A stretch of DNA of 47,095 nucleotides from Agrocybe praecox (Eukaryota > Basidiomycota > Agaricomycetes > Agaricales > Agrocybaceae), in the NCBI GenBank assembly GCA_964017145.1, contig CAXHKQ010000134.1, positions 1 to 47,095 on the forward strand, written 5' to 3'. Positions 11,406 through 22,851 of this stretch are shown here, one piece after another. The stretch's first letter is position 1; each line of letters begins with the position of its first letter. The position numbers were made by a program, and so were the translations under genes. Below the pieces are notes generated by a model. That model saw only the letters and a program-made list of their open reading frames with translations, had not been told where the DNA came from and made no database searches.

Positions 11406-11759
11406 GTTGTACAATGTAATTGTTTTCAAGCTAGACGTCAAAAGCTCTTTCATCTCTAATTTCGAGTTTCGACTTCGTTATATACCGACATTTGTTACAT
11501 CACGTGAATCTAAAATCTTGGCCTCTTGCGGCTGCCTGCGCGCGGGAACATGGCAAATTCCTTTAGGAAGGTACTGACTTGTCCTAGCGCACCAAAGGTA
11601 AAAATGACGATCTATGTGAAAGGTTGTTCCGATGTCTTCCCAGCGCATGCACATATCAACCTTCCATGAGCTGAGATAAGTAGATGAATCGGTCTAAAAG
11701 GTTTAAAATACCAAACGATCAGAATGGATGGCGTTCAAGGTGATTGATCAATGATCGAT
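11406..11759. other. Upstream region of P450 no. 1
   Basis: Intergenic. It probably holds the promoter of the minus-strand P450. No gene or clear motif seen. It ends at the direct repeat flanking the 857-bp element. Confidence 0.4.
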
Positions 11760-11767
11760 ATTGAATA

Positions 11768-12624
11768 CAAGGCATGCGCCTCGCTTCGCTCCGGCACCAA
11801 AAATACGAATAAATTTTAGAGAGCATATGGCAAGGAGAATTTGAGAAATTAGCTTGAGGCCCTGAGGCCTCAGTACTCAGTACTCAGTGCTCACCCTGAT
11901 AATTCGAGAGTTTTCTGCCTTTGTTTATATCTGGTTTGAGTGCTGTAGACAAGCTACTCCCGGCTGACTTGCCGCTTTAGCCTTTCAGACGCCGCTTTTT
12001 TAAAGTTTCGATGGATCGCAATTGGATCGTTCAACTTCTACTTGAGTTCTCTAATGTAGTCTCGAATGAATGTTATGCTGCTGCGGCTGCTTTGTGCGTT
12101 AGACCTTGGTTCCATGCTTTACACGGCTCCTGTTCATATCCTCCAAATATCTTTTACATTTTCGGATAGCCCCTGCCTCTGCTGACAACTCCCACTTACT
12201 GGAGAAACAAAATGAGAATTGAGGACCACCACTATCTCTCGTTACAAGGCCATTGTTAAATAATTTGTCTTTTTTTTCGCCAGTGTATCCCATGACTTGT
12301 GCAGACATTGCGTAGGGGTGACTTTTAAAGTTTTATAGTGTCTTTCCACCGTGCTGCGGCGCATAGTTGAAGAATTTTTTTGAATTTACATAAAGAATCT
12401 GTGCAGAATCAGATGAATGCTCAGATTTTCCTAATTCTCGTAGTTTCGATAAGGATATACTTATATCTATTGGGCCAGCAAGCCGTATGACGCCGAGGGC
12501 GTCCCCTAGTGAAAATACGTCATCAAAATGAGAAAAGGAGTGAAAAGAACAATAAGATTTACCTAAAGAGGTGCAAAAACAAACATGTACACACGAACTT
12601 GCGCGTTTGCTTAATAGTATAGTA
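11768..12624 (-). mobile_element. Dispersed repeat family R1, long form (857 bp)
   Basis: Its coding-strand ends match the short copies. The 5' end (TACTATACTATTAAGCAAAC through GATGACGTATTTT) lies at about 12505-12624. The 3' end (CCATATGC to GGTGCCGGAGCGAAGCGAGG and GCATGCCTTG) lies at 11768-11840. About 660 bases of unrelated sequence separate them, whereas the short copies have about 200. Both sides carry ATTGAATA (11760-11767 and 12625-12632), a candidate 8-bp target duplication. No terminal inverted repeat was seen. The internal frame at 12099-12308 is not recognisable. Confidence 0.7.
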
Positions 12625-13297
12625 ATTGAATATTGATCGGCGACCAAACTATCGTGGCACCATTACATGTTCATAAAAATAAACTTCATCAGGGAATATG
12701 ACATACGCCACCTCATCAAAACCGAGTAATTGAGCGCCCACGTTATTCCTTGATGTACGGGGATGTGGTATAACTGTGGACTCTAAGTGTTCTATTTGTA
12801 TTGAATGAAATTCCCTGATCACGATTCCCAAGGAACTATATTAAAGAAAGAAAACCAATGGCTCTCCAGTATTCGATCCATATTTGTACATCCTTCTCAC
12901 CCAATTGAGGCATATTCCAGCAGTTCAAAGACGTGCGGCCTCACTACAGGCTGGGTTTGATGTTCCAGAAGTGTCGGCACACAGGGATCGGAAGAGTCCA
13001 AGCAGCCGTAGTGCTGGAATGCTGCGTAAGGCGTCTATATCAGTCTCCTTGCCATAAGCGACCCTCCCTATGCGCTCAAGTTTCTCTAACCACTCGCGGA
13101 AGGGAATGAGTCGGATATCTAAATCGAGTGCGACAGCGCCTGCAATAATATGCCAGGATGTGGGTTTGGGGTGCACGAGGTGAACAATTGTATAGGCTGC
13201 TTCGGACTCCCTGAATTCGATTAAAGCTCTGGCCGCGAAGGAAATTGGTATCCAATCGACGTGCTTGATAAAAGTTAGTGTTGTATGGCTGTACATA

Positions 13298-13963
13298 CAG
13301 TCATTCACCGGTCAATGAGTCACTCAAATGTAAGCCAGTCTGAAATTTTTTAAATACGAGGGATATAAGCATTATGAACCGAGAGAAGTATGCATATACA
13401 TCGTACCCTATTTAATATCTAGTTAAAAACTCAAATTATAGTTGTTGAACACGATATCGCATGTTATCAGTGCCGCCGACCAAAATTAGTGCTGCACTGG
13501 TCAATGATGCAGATGTCACGGTATCTTAATTTGGGCATTTTGCTTAGTCACTTCCCCGCCATCATAGTGGCAAGTGTGATGGAATGTGACATTCCTGCTC
13601 ATCCCTTTTAAGTGGGATTTGGTCCTTTCAGTGGTTTTTGGTTCACTGGAGCACCAACTCAACTCAGAAATCTTGTGAATAAATACTTATTGAATACCTT
13701 ATGATATTTCCCTCCAAAAAACGGCTCTTTTCTGCAATTTAGCGCCAGGATCACTTGAATAATATTCAGTTTTTTTGTGTTTGAGCACCTATTTGCAGAT
13801 ATCAAGAGATCGAAACATGCCAGACCTTAGATACTTGAGATAAGTATAAAGACTACATATGCACGCACAACACACAAAAAAGTAAAGAAATAGCTCAAGA
13901 ACTGACCCCGGGAAAGTGTTTTGCATCATTGACTAGTGTGACTCATTGACCGGTGAATGACTG
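13298..13963. mobile_element. Mariner-like MITE, 666 bp, in an intron
   Basis: Perfect 26-bp terminal inverted repeats lie at 13298-13323 and 13938-13963, beginning CAGTCATTCACCGG. They are flanked by the dinucleotide TA on each side (13296-13297 and 13964-13965). CAGT termini and TA target duplication are hallmarks of Tc1/mariner. No transposase frame fits, so it is non-autonomous. It sits between a splice donor (coding strand GTACGT, beside CFPTDNR) and the acceptor before HVDWIP, so it expands an intron of the reductase gene to about 0.7 kb without breaking the exons. Confidence 0.88.
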
Positions 13964-15567
13964 TAGTTCAATATGAGAATACGTACACGATTATCTGTCG
14001 GGAAACAGCCGAGCACTTGAGCACTTTTGATTAACGATGGAAACCATTCCGTACTATTCCAAGACCCATTTAAACTACCGGTAAGCTGGCCCACGCGGAC
14101 GATTACCAATTTCACTGCGGAATAGTTTGATGTAAAGCGCAGAATTTCTTCTGACACCCTTTGATTCCATGTAGCCAGAACCTATGGCGGCCTCCACAGG
14201 GACCGGAGACTCAGGGATGAGGAATGTGTGCGGTGATTTGACATCTGACGCAGAGCTTTTCAGACAAATAGACATTGCGACCACAGACAGCTAACTGCTT
14301 ACTCTGAACAACTGCAATAGAGCTTGTGAAAATGATTGTCAGAGGTTTCGGGCGAGAGGAGCTCAAAGCCAAGTCAATCAAGTTCCGCAATCCTTTGATA
14401 CTTTCCTCAAAGGACTGCAGAGACAGATTGAAATCGACGGGCCATGCTATCACAAATATAAATCACGCTATTCTTTTTATTATTCTCAAAAAGAATCTTA
14501 CCATTGTGGATTATATGTATTATTGAGGAACACATCTAGAATTGCAGTGATCGTGGTCAGAAAAAGTTGTCAGTCAAAGCAAAGATAATCATGCTAACCT
14601 GTTGATGCAGAGATTCTTCGATCCCTATGAATGCCAAGGAAGTATCCGTCTCGACAAGTATGGCCTTGCTCGACGACATGATCTAACCAGTTCGGCAAGG
14701 AGGTGCGAATTTTGAGACCATCTTGCGCATTTCGTTTATATGTGACAGAGGGGCCGAAGTTGGGTGCGTGTCAGTGCTGCAAGTTAGGCCGACTAAGAAC
14801 GATGACAGAGAAGAGATGGTAGGATGTTCGTATATGAAGTTGACGTCAAGATTTTGTGTCATAATTGTTGTGGCTTTGGAAAGAGCTCCCAAAATTGTGT
14901 TTCGCAACCGCGTCGCCTGTAAGCTGATATCAAAGTCAGAGAAATAGTATAACATCAGATAAGATGATGGAATCACCTATCGCAGCCATGTTGGAAAATA
15001 TCCATTCCATCACCTACTTCGTGAGCCACCGAATTATTCACAATGGTCCTGACGAACGTAAGGATATTTTCGAATTCCCAAGTATCAGGAGGGATAATCT
15101 TTGTGCTGGAACTTAGCATAGACTGCGTGTCGTACAGAATCTTGATTTCCTCAGCGTAATCATCGATAATTACATGGCGGCGTGGAGTATTCTTTGCTGT
15201 ATAGGCAAAGGGCTTTGAGGTCTTTGATACGATAATTATCTATGTCCCTTACGGACGTCAGAAAATGCAGAGCAAGTTCAGAAGAGAATACCTACCTCAT
15301 TAAAAATTCTAGAGTGCTGTGGGGCGAAATCGTTCATTTGTTAAATTACGGGCCTGCAGAAGGAAGAGTTAGATAACGAAAGGATACTCAGTCTTTATCA
15401 AAACAAAAATACATACCAAATTGTATCTCGAAAGTCGGTCAATTTCTCCTCATCTTCTGCGTCAAATCTGGCCTCTGGTTCAAAGTCAATAATGACTCCA
15501 GCGTGAGATTGGCTACGTCCAAAAATCACACACGACTTGACATAAGGATGCAAGTTAGTTATTCTTT

Positions 15568-15623
15568 CTGCAAGCGGGAAATTAGACCTCGTATAAATTC
15601 CGGGCGACATTCATTATACTTGC
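15568..15623 (-). other. GC-AG intron in the adenylate-forming reductase
   Basis: On the coding strand CCACTTG is followed by GCAAGTATAATG and the intron ends CTTGCAG (56 nt). Splicing yields NPVPLERITNL, matching the NPGPLE-type motif of the family. No GT donor gives that join. Confidence 0.85.
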
Positions 15624-17487
15624 CAAGTGGAACGGGATTCGTCTATCAAAAATGATAGTTAGTTATGCACATTGACACTATAATCCAAAGCTCACCTTTT
15701 CTCCCGTGCTATGCATAATCTGATCGTCAACTCGCCCGTATATTTTCCAATATCCCGGGCGTTTGGGATGTTGCGTGAAAAGGTCCGAAGTTGCAAAGGT
15801 GTTGACCCCATTTAGTTTTGCATTCACAACGCTAAGGTCGCAGAAGGGACCAGCCTTGAAGATTGAGCTGTTCAGGCGGAGTGTTGAGCTGATTTGGATA
15901 GGTAAAATGAACTCACAATTCCAAAGCATTCGTACGTCTCATTGCCTTGAGAAACCATCTCAACGGAAATCATGTCAGAAAATTTGAAGTATTCCCAATC
16001 TAATTCTAATCGACCTATTGAAAAATTGTTCGGGGACCTTTCGAAGACGGTACGAAGATGGGTCCTGATTACATACCTGGTATAAAAGGTATCATTGCTC
16101 CCATCTCCATCGATCCATACATGTTGAAAAGCGGGACTCCTTTGGATATCAGATCATTTCCAACCGATTTACCGAGAGGACCGCCTCCGAAGAGCTGAAA
16201 ATCAAAAGGTAAGCCTTGCACTAAGAGAATTATGATACCGTCTATCGTACTCAGCCACGCTACGTATTCTGGCTTCTTAAACTACTCCTACAAGCAAAAC
16301 CATCGATAAGTATTTAGATCGCTTCTGATGATTGAAGAGTAAATACCTCGACAATGGAAGGGACGCAAAATATAAGGTTTTTTTTCGTAGCTTGCGCTGC
16401 TTCAAAGATATTGTGTGCAGTGGGCATGGTTGGGGGTAGCTTCGGTTCGAATGTACTAATTATAATACCACTGGAAGACTTATATAGGAACGTCAAAGAA
16501 AGGCGGGAGAAGATATTGGACGAAAAACGCACCGTAAATAATATTTGAGCTATCCCCATGGTATGATAACCCGGTATATTACGCACAGAGAATATCATGC
16601 CAGCCATGTCTCTCTCTCCAAAGTAAGGAGTCAGAGAAAGTTGTGCGACACGGTAATTTGTCCATGCAATTGGTTTCGGAAAGGAGGACGATCCTGGAGC
16701 AATACAAAGTGAGTATATGCTGTGTGGAAATGAAATACGTACCAGACGTGTGCAAATACAAAGCTACCTCGTCTGGACCCTTCTTCTCAAATAGTACCGG
16801 TAAATCTTCATGCAGCTCCTTTTGATTTTCGGTTTGTTCGGTGTATAAATCCTCAAAGATTGGGATAGGAGAAGAACCTGGCACGTTAGTACCCATACCC
16901 AGGTCCCATATGCTCTCTATTTAGAACATATATTGTCTTTTCCCAAAGGTCTGACATGGCCTGGTCACGGCCTAGGAATAGATGAGCTACCCCGACTTTG
17001 CTGATGAGATGGGCAATGGCTGGTGCTGAATTTCGTGGCGAGATAGGGAATACGATGTATCCTGCTCGAATTATTGGCATAGAAAGTGTCGAGTAAGATA
17101 TAGCTCCTATAAAGTCAGGTTAGACGGTCTATATCCTTTTATTTGTTAAAAAGCACATACCCGATGAAAATAGTATAAATACTACGTGACTACAACTCAT
17201 ACCTGGCTTCCATCCCATAACGCCTCGAACAAGTTTTGCCCCAGTATATACTGCACGAACAGCTTCTGGCCATAGAATCGTACGAAGCATCTCATCCTGC
17301 AGAGGGAAAACATAAAGAGGATGGAAAGGACTGTTTTTGAGGTGCCAGTTGTATACCTCGGGGAGGGCCAAGGATCCATCCAATGGAGGAGGAACGAATG
17401 TCTTTGCTGACAAGGCTTGTGTAAGAGGCGGATGATGATGATACGCAGAAGAAGCCATATGTGTTTCCGGAATGTAAACATGACACA

Positions 17488-17827
17488 TTACTATACTATT
17501 AAGCAAACGCGCAAGTTCGTGTGTACATGTTTGTTTTTGCACCTCTTTGGTAAATCTTATTGTTCTTTTTACTCATTTTCTCATTCTGATGACGTATTTT
17601 CTATTGCTCTTGCCATATTCCATCCTTTGTCCTCCATCTCTCCATTTTACCTCACCAAAGGACTATTTTACAGATATTATCATACCTTTTCAGTGTCATC
17701 TTCTCTTTCCTTTGATTTTGGTATTACTTTGATGCCTACGGCTGTGCTCTAATTCCTTCTTGCCATATGCTTTCCAAATTTTATTCGTATTCTTGGTGCC
17801 GGAGCGAAGCGAGGCGCATGCCTTGTA
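17488..17827 (+). mobile_element. Dispersed repeat family R1, short copy
   Basis: A 340-bp element running from TTACTATACTATTAAGC to GGAGCGAAGCGAGGCGCATG and CCTTGTA. It closely resembles 19617-19943 over its whole length. It starts 29 bp upstream of the ATG (17458) of the minus-strand adenylate-forming reductase, so it occupies that gene's promoter position. No coding capacity is supported. The open frames in it are shared by all copies and look incidental. Confidence 0.85.
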
Positions 17828-18092
17828 TTTAAGAATATAAGTACTATTTCAAATCGTTGGCGTGTCGGAAAAGGAACCTATATGGGATGCAATAATGACT
17901 TAACGATGGCTATACTATCTATATATAGTTTAAGCGCTCAGCGTTCCATTCGTTCATCGAGGTGTAATACACGGCGATACACGTTTTTAAATAACATCTA
18001 GTAAAACGATACAAAAAAGTAAAAGCGTGCTAGATGGTTGCGCAAATAATGACCATTTGATACGAAAGAAGTAAACGAATAAGTGGAACCTT

Positions 18093-18972
18093 CTAGTCAG
18101 AGTCCCCAGCCAACATACTTTGGATCTGATTGAAAATAGAGCCTATCGTATCCCGGACTTCCCACGATATGTCGCATTGCTCGCTCTCAGTGTGTTGCAT
18201 TAGACCGCTGAAAGCCAAAAAATGTTTTTCACAATTGGAACTATCGCACGTGTATATCTTCTCGTTATGCTTGGAGCTTGCGAGATGTTGATTGAGGGCC
18301 GTCAGCGTTTCGAACTCTGCGTAACAGAGATAACATTCATATTGTTGCCCATTCCAGGAACTTTCTATCGTTGCGGGGCGGGTGATAACGTTGTCAGGAT
18401 CGTATCTGCGAACCTCTTTATCTACACTCTTTCGAGTGATTCCTGATCGACACCTGCCGTTCTCCCAGTGTAAAACCACGGCTGATGTTGAAATGAAAAG
18501 AGTGTCACATCCTGGACATGCTATATCCCTGGGTTGATGCGCAGAGGACCGCAGGTGCTGTAAATTGCGCTTAATGCTCCATACGAGTGACCAATGATAT
18601 CCGAAGTCATACCTCGTTGAGATTATTGTCAGAAGTGAAATCGCGTCTGCAAAAAATACACGCAAATTCGTGATCTGGAGATTGCCGGTAATGCTCGTCC
18701 AAGCCGTATTCGTCCTCGAAAACGTTTCTGCAACGCTCGCAATACTCGTGGTCCGACCGGTAGTGGCTCTCCAATTCATCAGGGTCGGAGAAATGTTCAT
18801 CGCAGTACTGGCAATAATTGTGGAGCTGGCTCTGGACCAAATGCTCTTTCAGCGCATTCCAGCTCGAGAAGTCGCGATTGCATTGATCACAGAAGTCATG
18901 ATTTTCAGATCGCAAAGCATGGTCAATCCAGGTTCCCCTGAAGTGGTTGCGGCATTTGCAGCAAAATACCAT
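18093..18972 (-). CDS. Multi C2H2 zinc-finger protein
   Basis: Two exons joined by an intron near 18561-18627 (…NNLNE / HLRSSAHQ). The ATG at 18970-18972 gives MVFCCKCRNHFRG. At least six consecutive Cys-x2-Cys…His units follow: CDQCNRDF, CQYCDEHF, CERCRNVF, CIFCRRDF, CPGCDTLF, CYLCYAEF, plus a last Cys-x4-Cys unit (CDSSNCEKHF). Spacing between units is about 25-30 residues, each with a hydrophobic finger core and H-x3-5-H or H/C ligands. The tail is acidic and short, ending at TAG 18093-18095. Such proteins are common and expanded in agaricomycetes. A nucleic-acid-binding or regulatory role is inferred, and no specific target is known. Divergent spacing argues against assigning it to a named regulator. 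Confidence 0.85.
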
Positions 18973-19616
18973 AACGCCAATGAATGTTGGGTTGGCTTGA
19001 AGGCGTGGCCACAAAATAACGGATGTGAATCGTTAAGTGAGTAGTAATTAGAAGATTAGAGAAGATTCAAGATGATAAGTTGAAAAGTAGTTGTCTGTCG
19101 TAGTGGAATGCATGAGGCAGGTCGATTGTGTAAACCTAAATTAGGAATGAAATTAGCACTTGGTGGCTGTACGATCAAAATTGGGTAGTCTCGTCAAGGA
19201 ACTGGGCCATAAGAGCTTTGTGCAGAGAGGGTACTACTCGCCTTTGTAGTATTGGGTGCTTATAAACACGGTCACTTCGGCGCACTCAGTCTCCCGAAGC
19301 GAATTAACTTGTATTTTATAAGGTATCATATCTGATTATGTACTATTTTTGAGCGTTGAGTTATGTTCGTTGTGAGAGTCAGCAGTTTGAAAGGTTTTGT
19401 GACCTTGTACCTGAGGGATGTGCACCCGGGGTTCTCAGAGGAGACCCCAGGGACCCACGTTGGCAAAAAACATTTGTGATCATCTTCAAAAAAGCTTACG
19501 CGATTTGGGATATTTAGATGTCTCAATATTAATTAGATGCTAACAACGACTCGGACGAAGTACTAAATTTACGCAATGTGGAGTCATACTGGACTGCTCC
19601 AACGGTATGTCTCCAA
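18973..19616. other. Intergenic upstream of the zinc-finger gene
   Basis: Contains the promoter side of the zinc-finger gene and then unassigned sequence up to the next R1 repeat copy. A GGGGT…ACCCC pairing around 19425-19450 can form a short stem. No gene recognised. Confidence 0.4.
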
Positions 19617-19943
19617 TTACTATACTATTAAGCAAACGCGCAAGTTCGTGTGTACCTGTTTGTTTTTGTACCTCTTTAGGTAAATCTTATTGTTCTTTGC
19701 ACTCCTTTTCTCATTTTGATGACGTATTTTTTGTTGCCATCCTTTGTCCTCCGTCTCTCCATTTTACCTCGCCAAATTTGGAACTATTTTACAGATATTA
19801 TCATGCTTTTTCAGTGTCTTCTCTTTCCTTTGATTTTGGTATCATTTTGATGCTACACCTATACTCTGATTCCTCCTTGCCATATGCTCTCCAAATTTTA
19901 TTCGTATTTTTGGTGCCGGAGCAAAGCGAGGCGCATGCCTTGT
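19617..19943 (+). mobile_element. Dispersed repeat family R1, short copy
   Basis: A 327-bp copy running from TTACTATACTATTAAGC to GGAGCAAAGCGAGGCGCATG. It is near full-length relative to the 17488 copy, with small internal deletions such as the missing GCTCTTGCCATATT part. A clean target duplication is not visible. Confidence 0.82.
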
Positions 19944-20271
19944 CTTTATATACGGTGCTCATTTAAGGCAAATATCCGCGCACAGGCGGACTATTTTTGG
20001 TGCACCATATCGCACCATAGTCGCACCAAGTTCATGTTGGCTAATTTGTACTTGCATGAGGCGTGAAACACCTTTCAGGCAACCAATGGGTAAATCAGGT
20101 TCAAGAGTAAAGTTACACATCGAGGTGATTATTCCATCTTTGTGAAAGTTTTGTCCAGACTCCAAAGTGTGTCATATATTTACGAAGATAAAAAAGGCAT
20201 CGCAATTGTCTGGGTTGAATGATAACGCGCTTCATATCAATGCTGAGTACTGTTCAAATGAACACGTTTGC

Positions 20272-22015
20272 TCAGGTTGTGTTACGTAGGCTACAACTGT
20301 GTCTCCTAATACCTATATATATATTAAACCGCGTTGTTTGGGGCATCATTCTCATCATCATGTCGGTATTTCCTTGGCATGTTATCGTCCGCCTATAAGA
20401 ACCATTAGAATTGAAGCTAGAGAAATTTTCAAGTTGTAGAAGACGCACAAATCCCTTTCTTTTGCCTGAGAGATCTGACATTGCGACAGTGTTCTGGATA
20501 AGTTAATGAATAAACAGACGTATAATCCACGGGATATAACAGAATGTAGTACCTGAGTAACCGAAACCTCCAGGATTCCAGATGAAGGCGTTATCGTTGA
20601 CGAGGTTGCAATTAAACCTTGTGTCTTCCTTAGAGAAATACGTCCATTCAAGCTGAAAAAATGAATTAGCACGTGAAAGGTAAGCAAAGTGGACGCAAGA
20701 GAAGATTTGGGTTTGCCAAGAGTTGGTCAAGAGTGACAAACTTACGAAGCGAGGAAGCAATTGGAGTACACTGGTTACAGGCATTTAGTATCTTAGTGAG
20801 TATTACATTTCTGGACCACTTACGTTTTGCATAAAAGAGAGTAATTGATATCCACAAAGCTAGCGTACGGGTAGTAAGCCCTCAGGAACGAAGCTAGCAC
20901 ACCATTATAAAAGATCATTGTTGGACGTACCTGTTCCCGGAGTGTTGAGGGACTAAGTCAAGGGTCATACTCGTTTTTTTTCCCTGCGATTTTGGCAGGA
21001 GATAACTCACCAGAGCTAGCATTATGATTGCAGCGATGCTAAACGGGGCTTGTCAACCTCATCGGTGTCTATTGTGAGAGGTACTCGCATACCTTGTGAC
21101 CAGTGCCGTCTCTAAAAGAATATACTTCATAAAAGTCGGTAATTTTGGACAAAGGCAGGCTCACCAAGCGTCCAAGCAATTAACCTATCAATAGTCGCTC
21201 TTGTGCTGGTCGTGTAAATTAGCCCTGATGATACGATGAAAATCAATCCAAAAGCCATACCGTCTAACTTTGTTCTCAGAACGCTGTGTGTAGAGAAAGT
21301 AGCAAAGACCTGTCGTATTCAATATATCCACGCTGACATTGGCGGCGAGCGCCAAAGTAACGATCCAGCTGAATCGTGCCGCGAATTCATTAATCGACAT
21401 ATGCGCGCTGATTATGCCTATAGCAAGACAGCTACTGCATTGAATGATCGAGACTGTCCACGAGATGACAGGAATTATAAGGTTCTTGCCGAGGACGAGG
21501 ACCCTGTATGCAAAATACGACTAGTATGTATCAAACAAGAATAATTGAGCATGGAGTCAGCCAGCTTTACAATGCGATTGACTGTTACACACCTGTACAA
21601 GCCCCCCAATCAGGCCATCGAAGACAGAAGACATACTGAGCGTCCATGGAGAACTAACCAGAGCGGCAGGGTTTCCATACTCGGTCACAGTCAGGTCGTA
21701 AAGGTAGATCCAGACGAACACGGTGTGTACCATTTCCAGCGACCTATATATTACCATGATCAGACACCTATGGTCTGTTTACGGGTGATAAAGCGTACCA
21801 AATAGTAACTACCTTTGATATAGCATTTCAGCAAGTGGTGCAGTAATTCGAAACCGAGAAAGACCTACCAAGAGACGGATCCAAATGGGATCCTTGAAAT
21901 TGGCATTATAATAATTGTAGACCTGTACGGTCGTGATTCCGAGGAATACCGAGCTTATCAAGGTACCAATCTCAAGAGCACCGAGGGTTAATCCAAGATG
22001 AAAGGTTTGGTCCAT
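20272..22015 (-). CDS. DUF6534-like multi-pass membrane protein
   Basis: Starts at MDQTFHLGLTLGALEIGTL (ATG 22013-22015) with a first transmembrane helix continuing into SSVFLGITTVQVYNYY. Further exons give hydrophobic helices including VHTVFVWIYLYDLTV, FSWIVTLALAANVSVDIL (followed by LCYFLYTQR), and VIWISITLFYAK-like stretches. The tail is polar and ends at 20272. The ETxHT-like turn (SLEMVHTVF) and the layout of about seven helices match the large agaricomycete family carrying DUF6534, whose function is unknown. I resolved the first splice (…IRLLV / DHRCLIM) and the last (SVTQ / NTVAMSDLSG), but not every internal exon, so intactness is likely rather than proven. Confidence 0.72.
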
Positions 22016-22656
22016 AGTGAGTAGCAATCTATGGCGGGATCAATACCTGAGAGAAACCATTGTGATTGAGATATTCCTTTTTATATCCGAATCCGATTTA
22101 GTGTACAGTATTTGTGACCTCGTGATATCAAGCAATTCTATTCACTCCGTGGAGTCAAATGAAAGTGAGGAACGATGAAACCTATGTTCCCCCCGTCCAA
22201 AATAAAGGTCGCAAATATTGAATACTGAGGGGGCTACTTACTTGTGTACGCATAGGATACATTTAGGCCCTCATGATGTATCAGTCTGTTCCATATTTAT
22301 CTGCAATGTCATTTGTGCCGAGTCTCGCTGGATATCTTCCGCCTAGATTAAATTTATCGCCCATTCCCGTCGGAGCAATAATGCTTCCTACATCTGTGAT
22401 CTGGATCGACGTTAACTTTCTTTGCGTCTTTTTGCGGCTTCATAAGAGGTAGACACATTATAAGAAGGGACGAAGACGATGGCGGCCATCGCAAACGTGA
22501 TGTATCATGTAACTTGAAACAACTACTTCTGATAGAATCCGTAGATCGATGTGCTTGCGGATTCCGAGTGGTTGATGATATTTATATCTCTGTGTTTTCA
22601 ACTTCTTTTTCTGATGTATATCCAGGAGAGCACTTCTTTCGTATCTGGTTCGATTA

Positions 22657-22851
22657 CACGGTAGGCGCTGCTATCTGTTTCTCCGAGAAACAGGGTAATA
22701 AATTGTTAACTTGTATGCGGAAGATCCACACTCGGGCTTCCCATATATAGAATGGCTGATACCTGTATCTTGGAAATGCAGGTCCATATATACGCGCGAC
22801 CGGTATATATCAGGATGTATTTCCGATATACAGGTATCGGCGCCCGCCGTG
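22657..22851. mobile_element. 195-bp MITE family M2, copy 1
   Basis: Ends CACGGTAGGCG and CGCCCGCCGTG are imperfect inverted repeats, flanked by TTA on both sides (22654-22656 and 22852-22854). Inside, GATACCTGTATCTTGGAAAT pairs with ATTTCCGATATACAGGTATC, and TTTCTCCGAGAAA is a small palindrome, so the single strand folds strongly. A 3-bp target duplication and short TIRs suggest a PIF/Harbinger-type MITE. Confidence 0.82.

Larger units (their letters stand above)
12836..17458 (-). pseudogene. A-T-R adenylate-forming reductase (NRPS-like), decayed
   Basis: The architecture is that of fungal carboxylic-acid/aminoadipate-type reductases: adenylation, carrier and thioester-reductase domains. 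Adenylation evidence: HTSGSSSFPKPI, NMYGSMEMG, GYWKIYGRVDDQIMHSTGEK and NPVPLERI (the last across a GC-AG intron). The carrier motif HGCDSLQATRLRN is intact, with its serine codon split by an intron (14924-14976). The reductase domain shows HIIHNAWPVDFNLSLQSF, TSSIAVVQ, GSGYMESK and VDWIPISFAARALIE. Lesions: a frame change near 16890-16905, a problematic intron near 16276-16291 (TAG where Trp is expected, unless a later acceptor is used), loss of the TGxxGxxG NADPH segment near 14660-14710, a 2-nt deletion near 14151-14163 and a frame change near 12925-12940. The start chosen is ATG 17456-17458. Originally it would have activated and reduced a carboxylic acid to an aldehyde or alcohol. Confidence 0.82.

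Noticed and set aside
12099..12308. Possible transposase fragment inside the long R1 element
   Set aside because: Only a short frame with no catalytic motif, and no continuation in neighbouring frames.
12649..12831. 60-codon minus-strand frame just downstream of the reductase
   Set aside because: No recognisable motif. It starts inside the reductase 3' flank and has no conserved neighbour relation.
19401..19460. Short paired GGGGT/ACCCC segment considered as a tRNA or small RNA gene
   Set aside because: No cloverleaf, no A/B box arrangement and no anticodon arm could be drawn.
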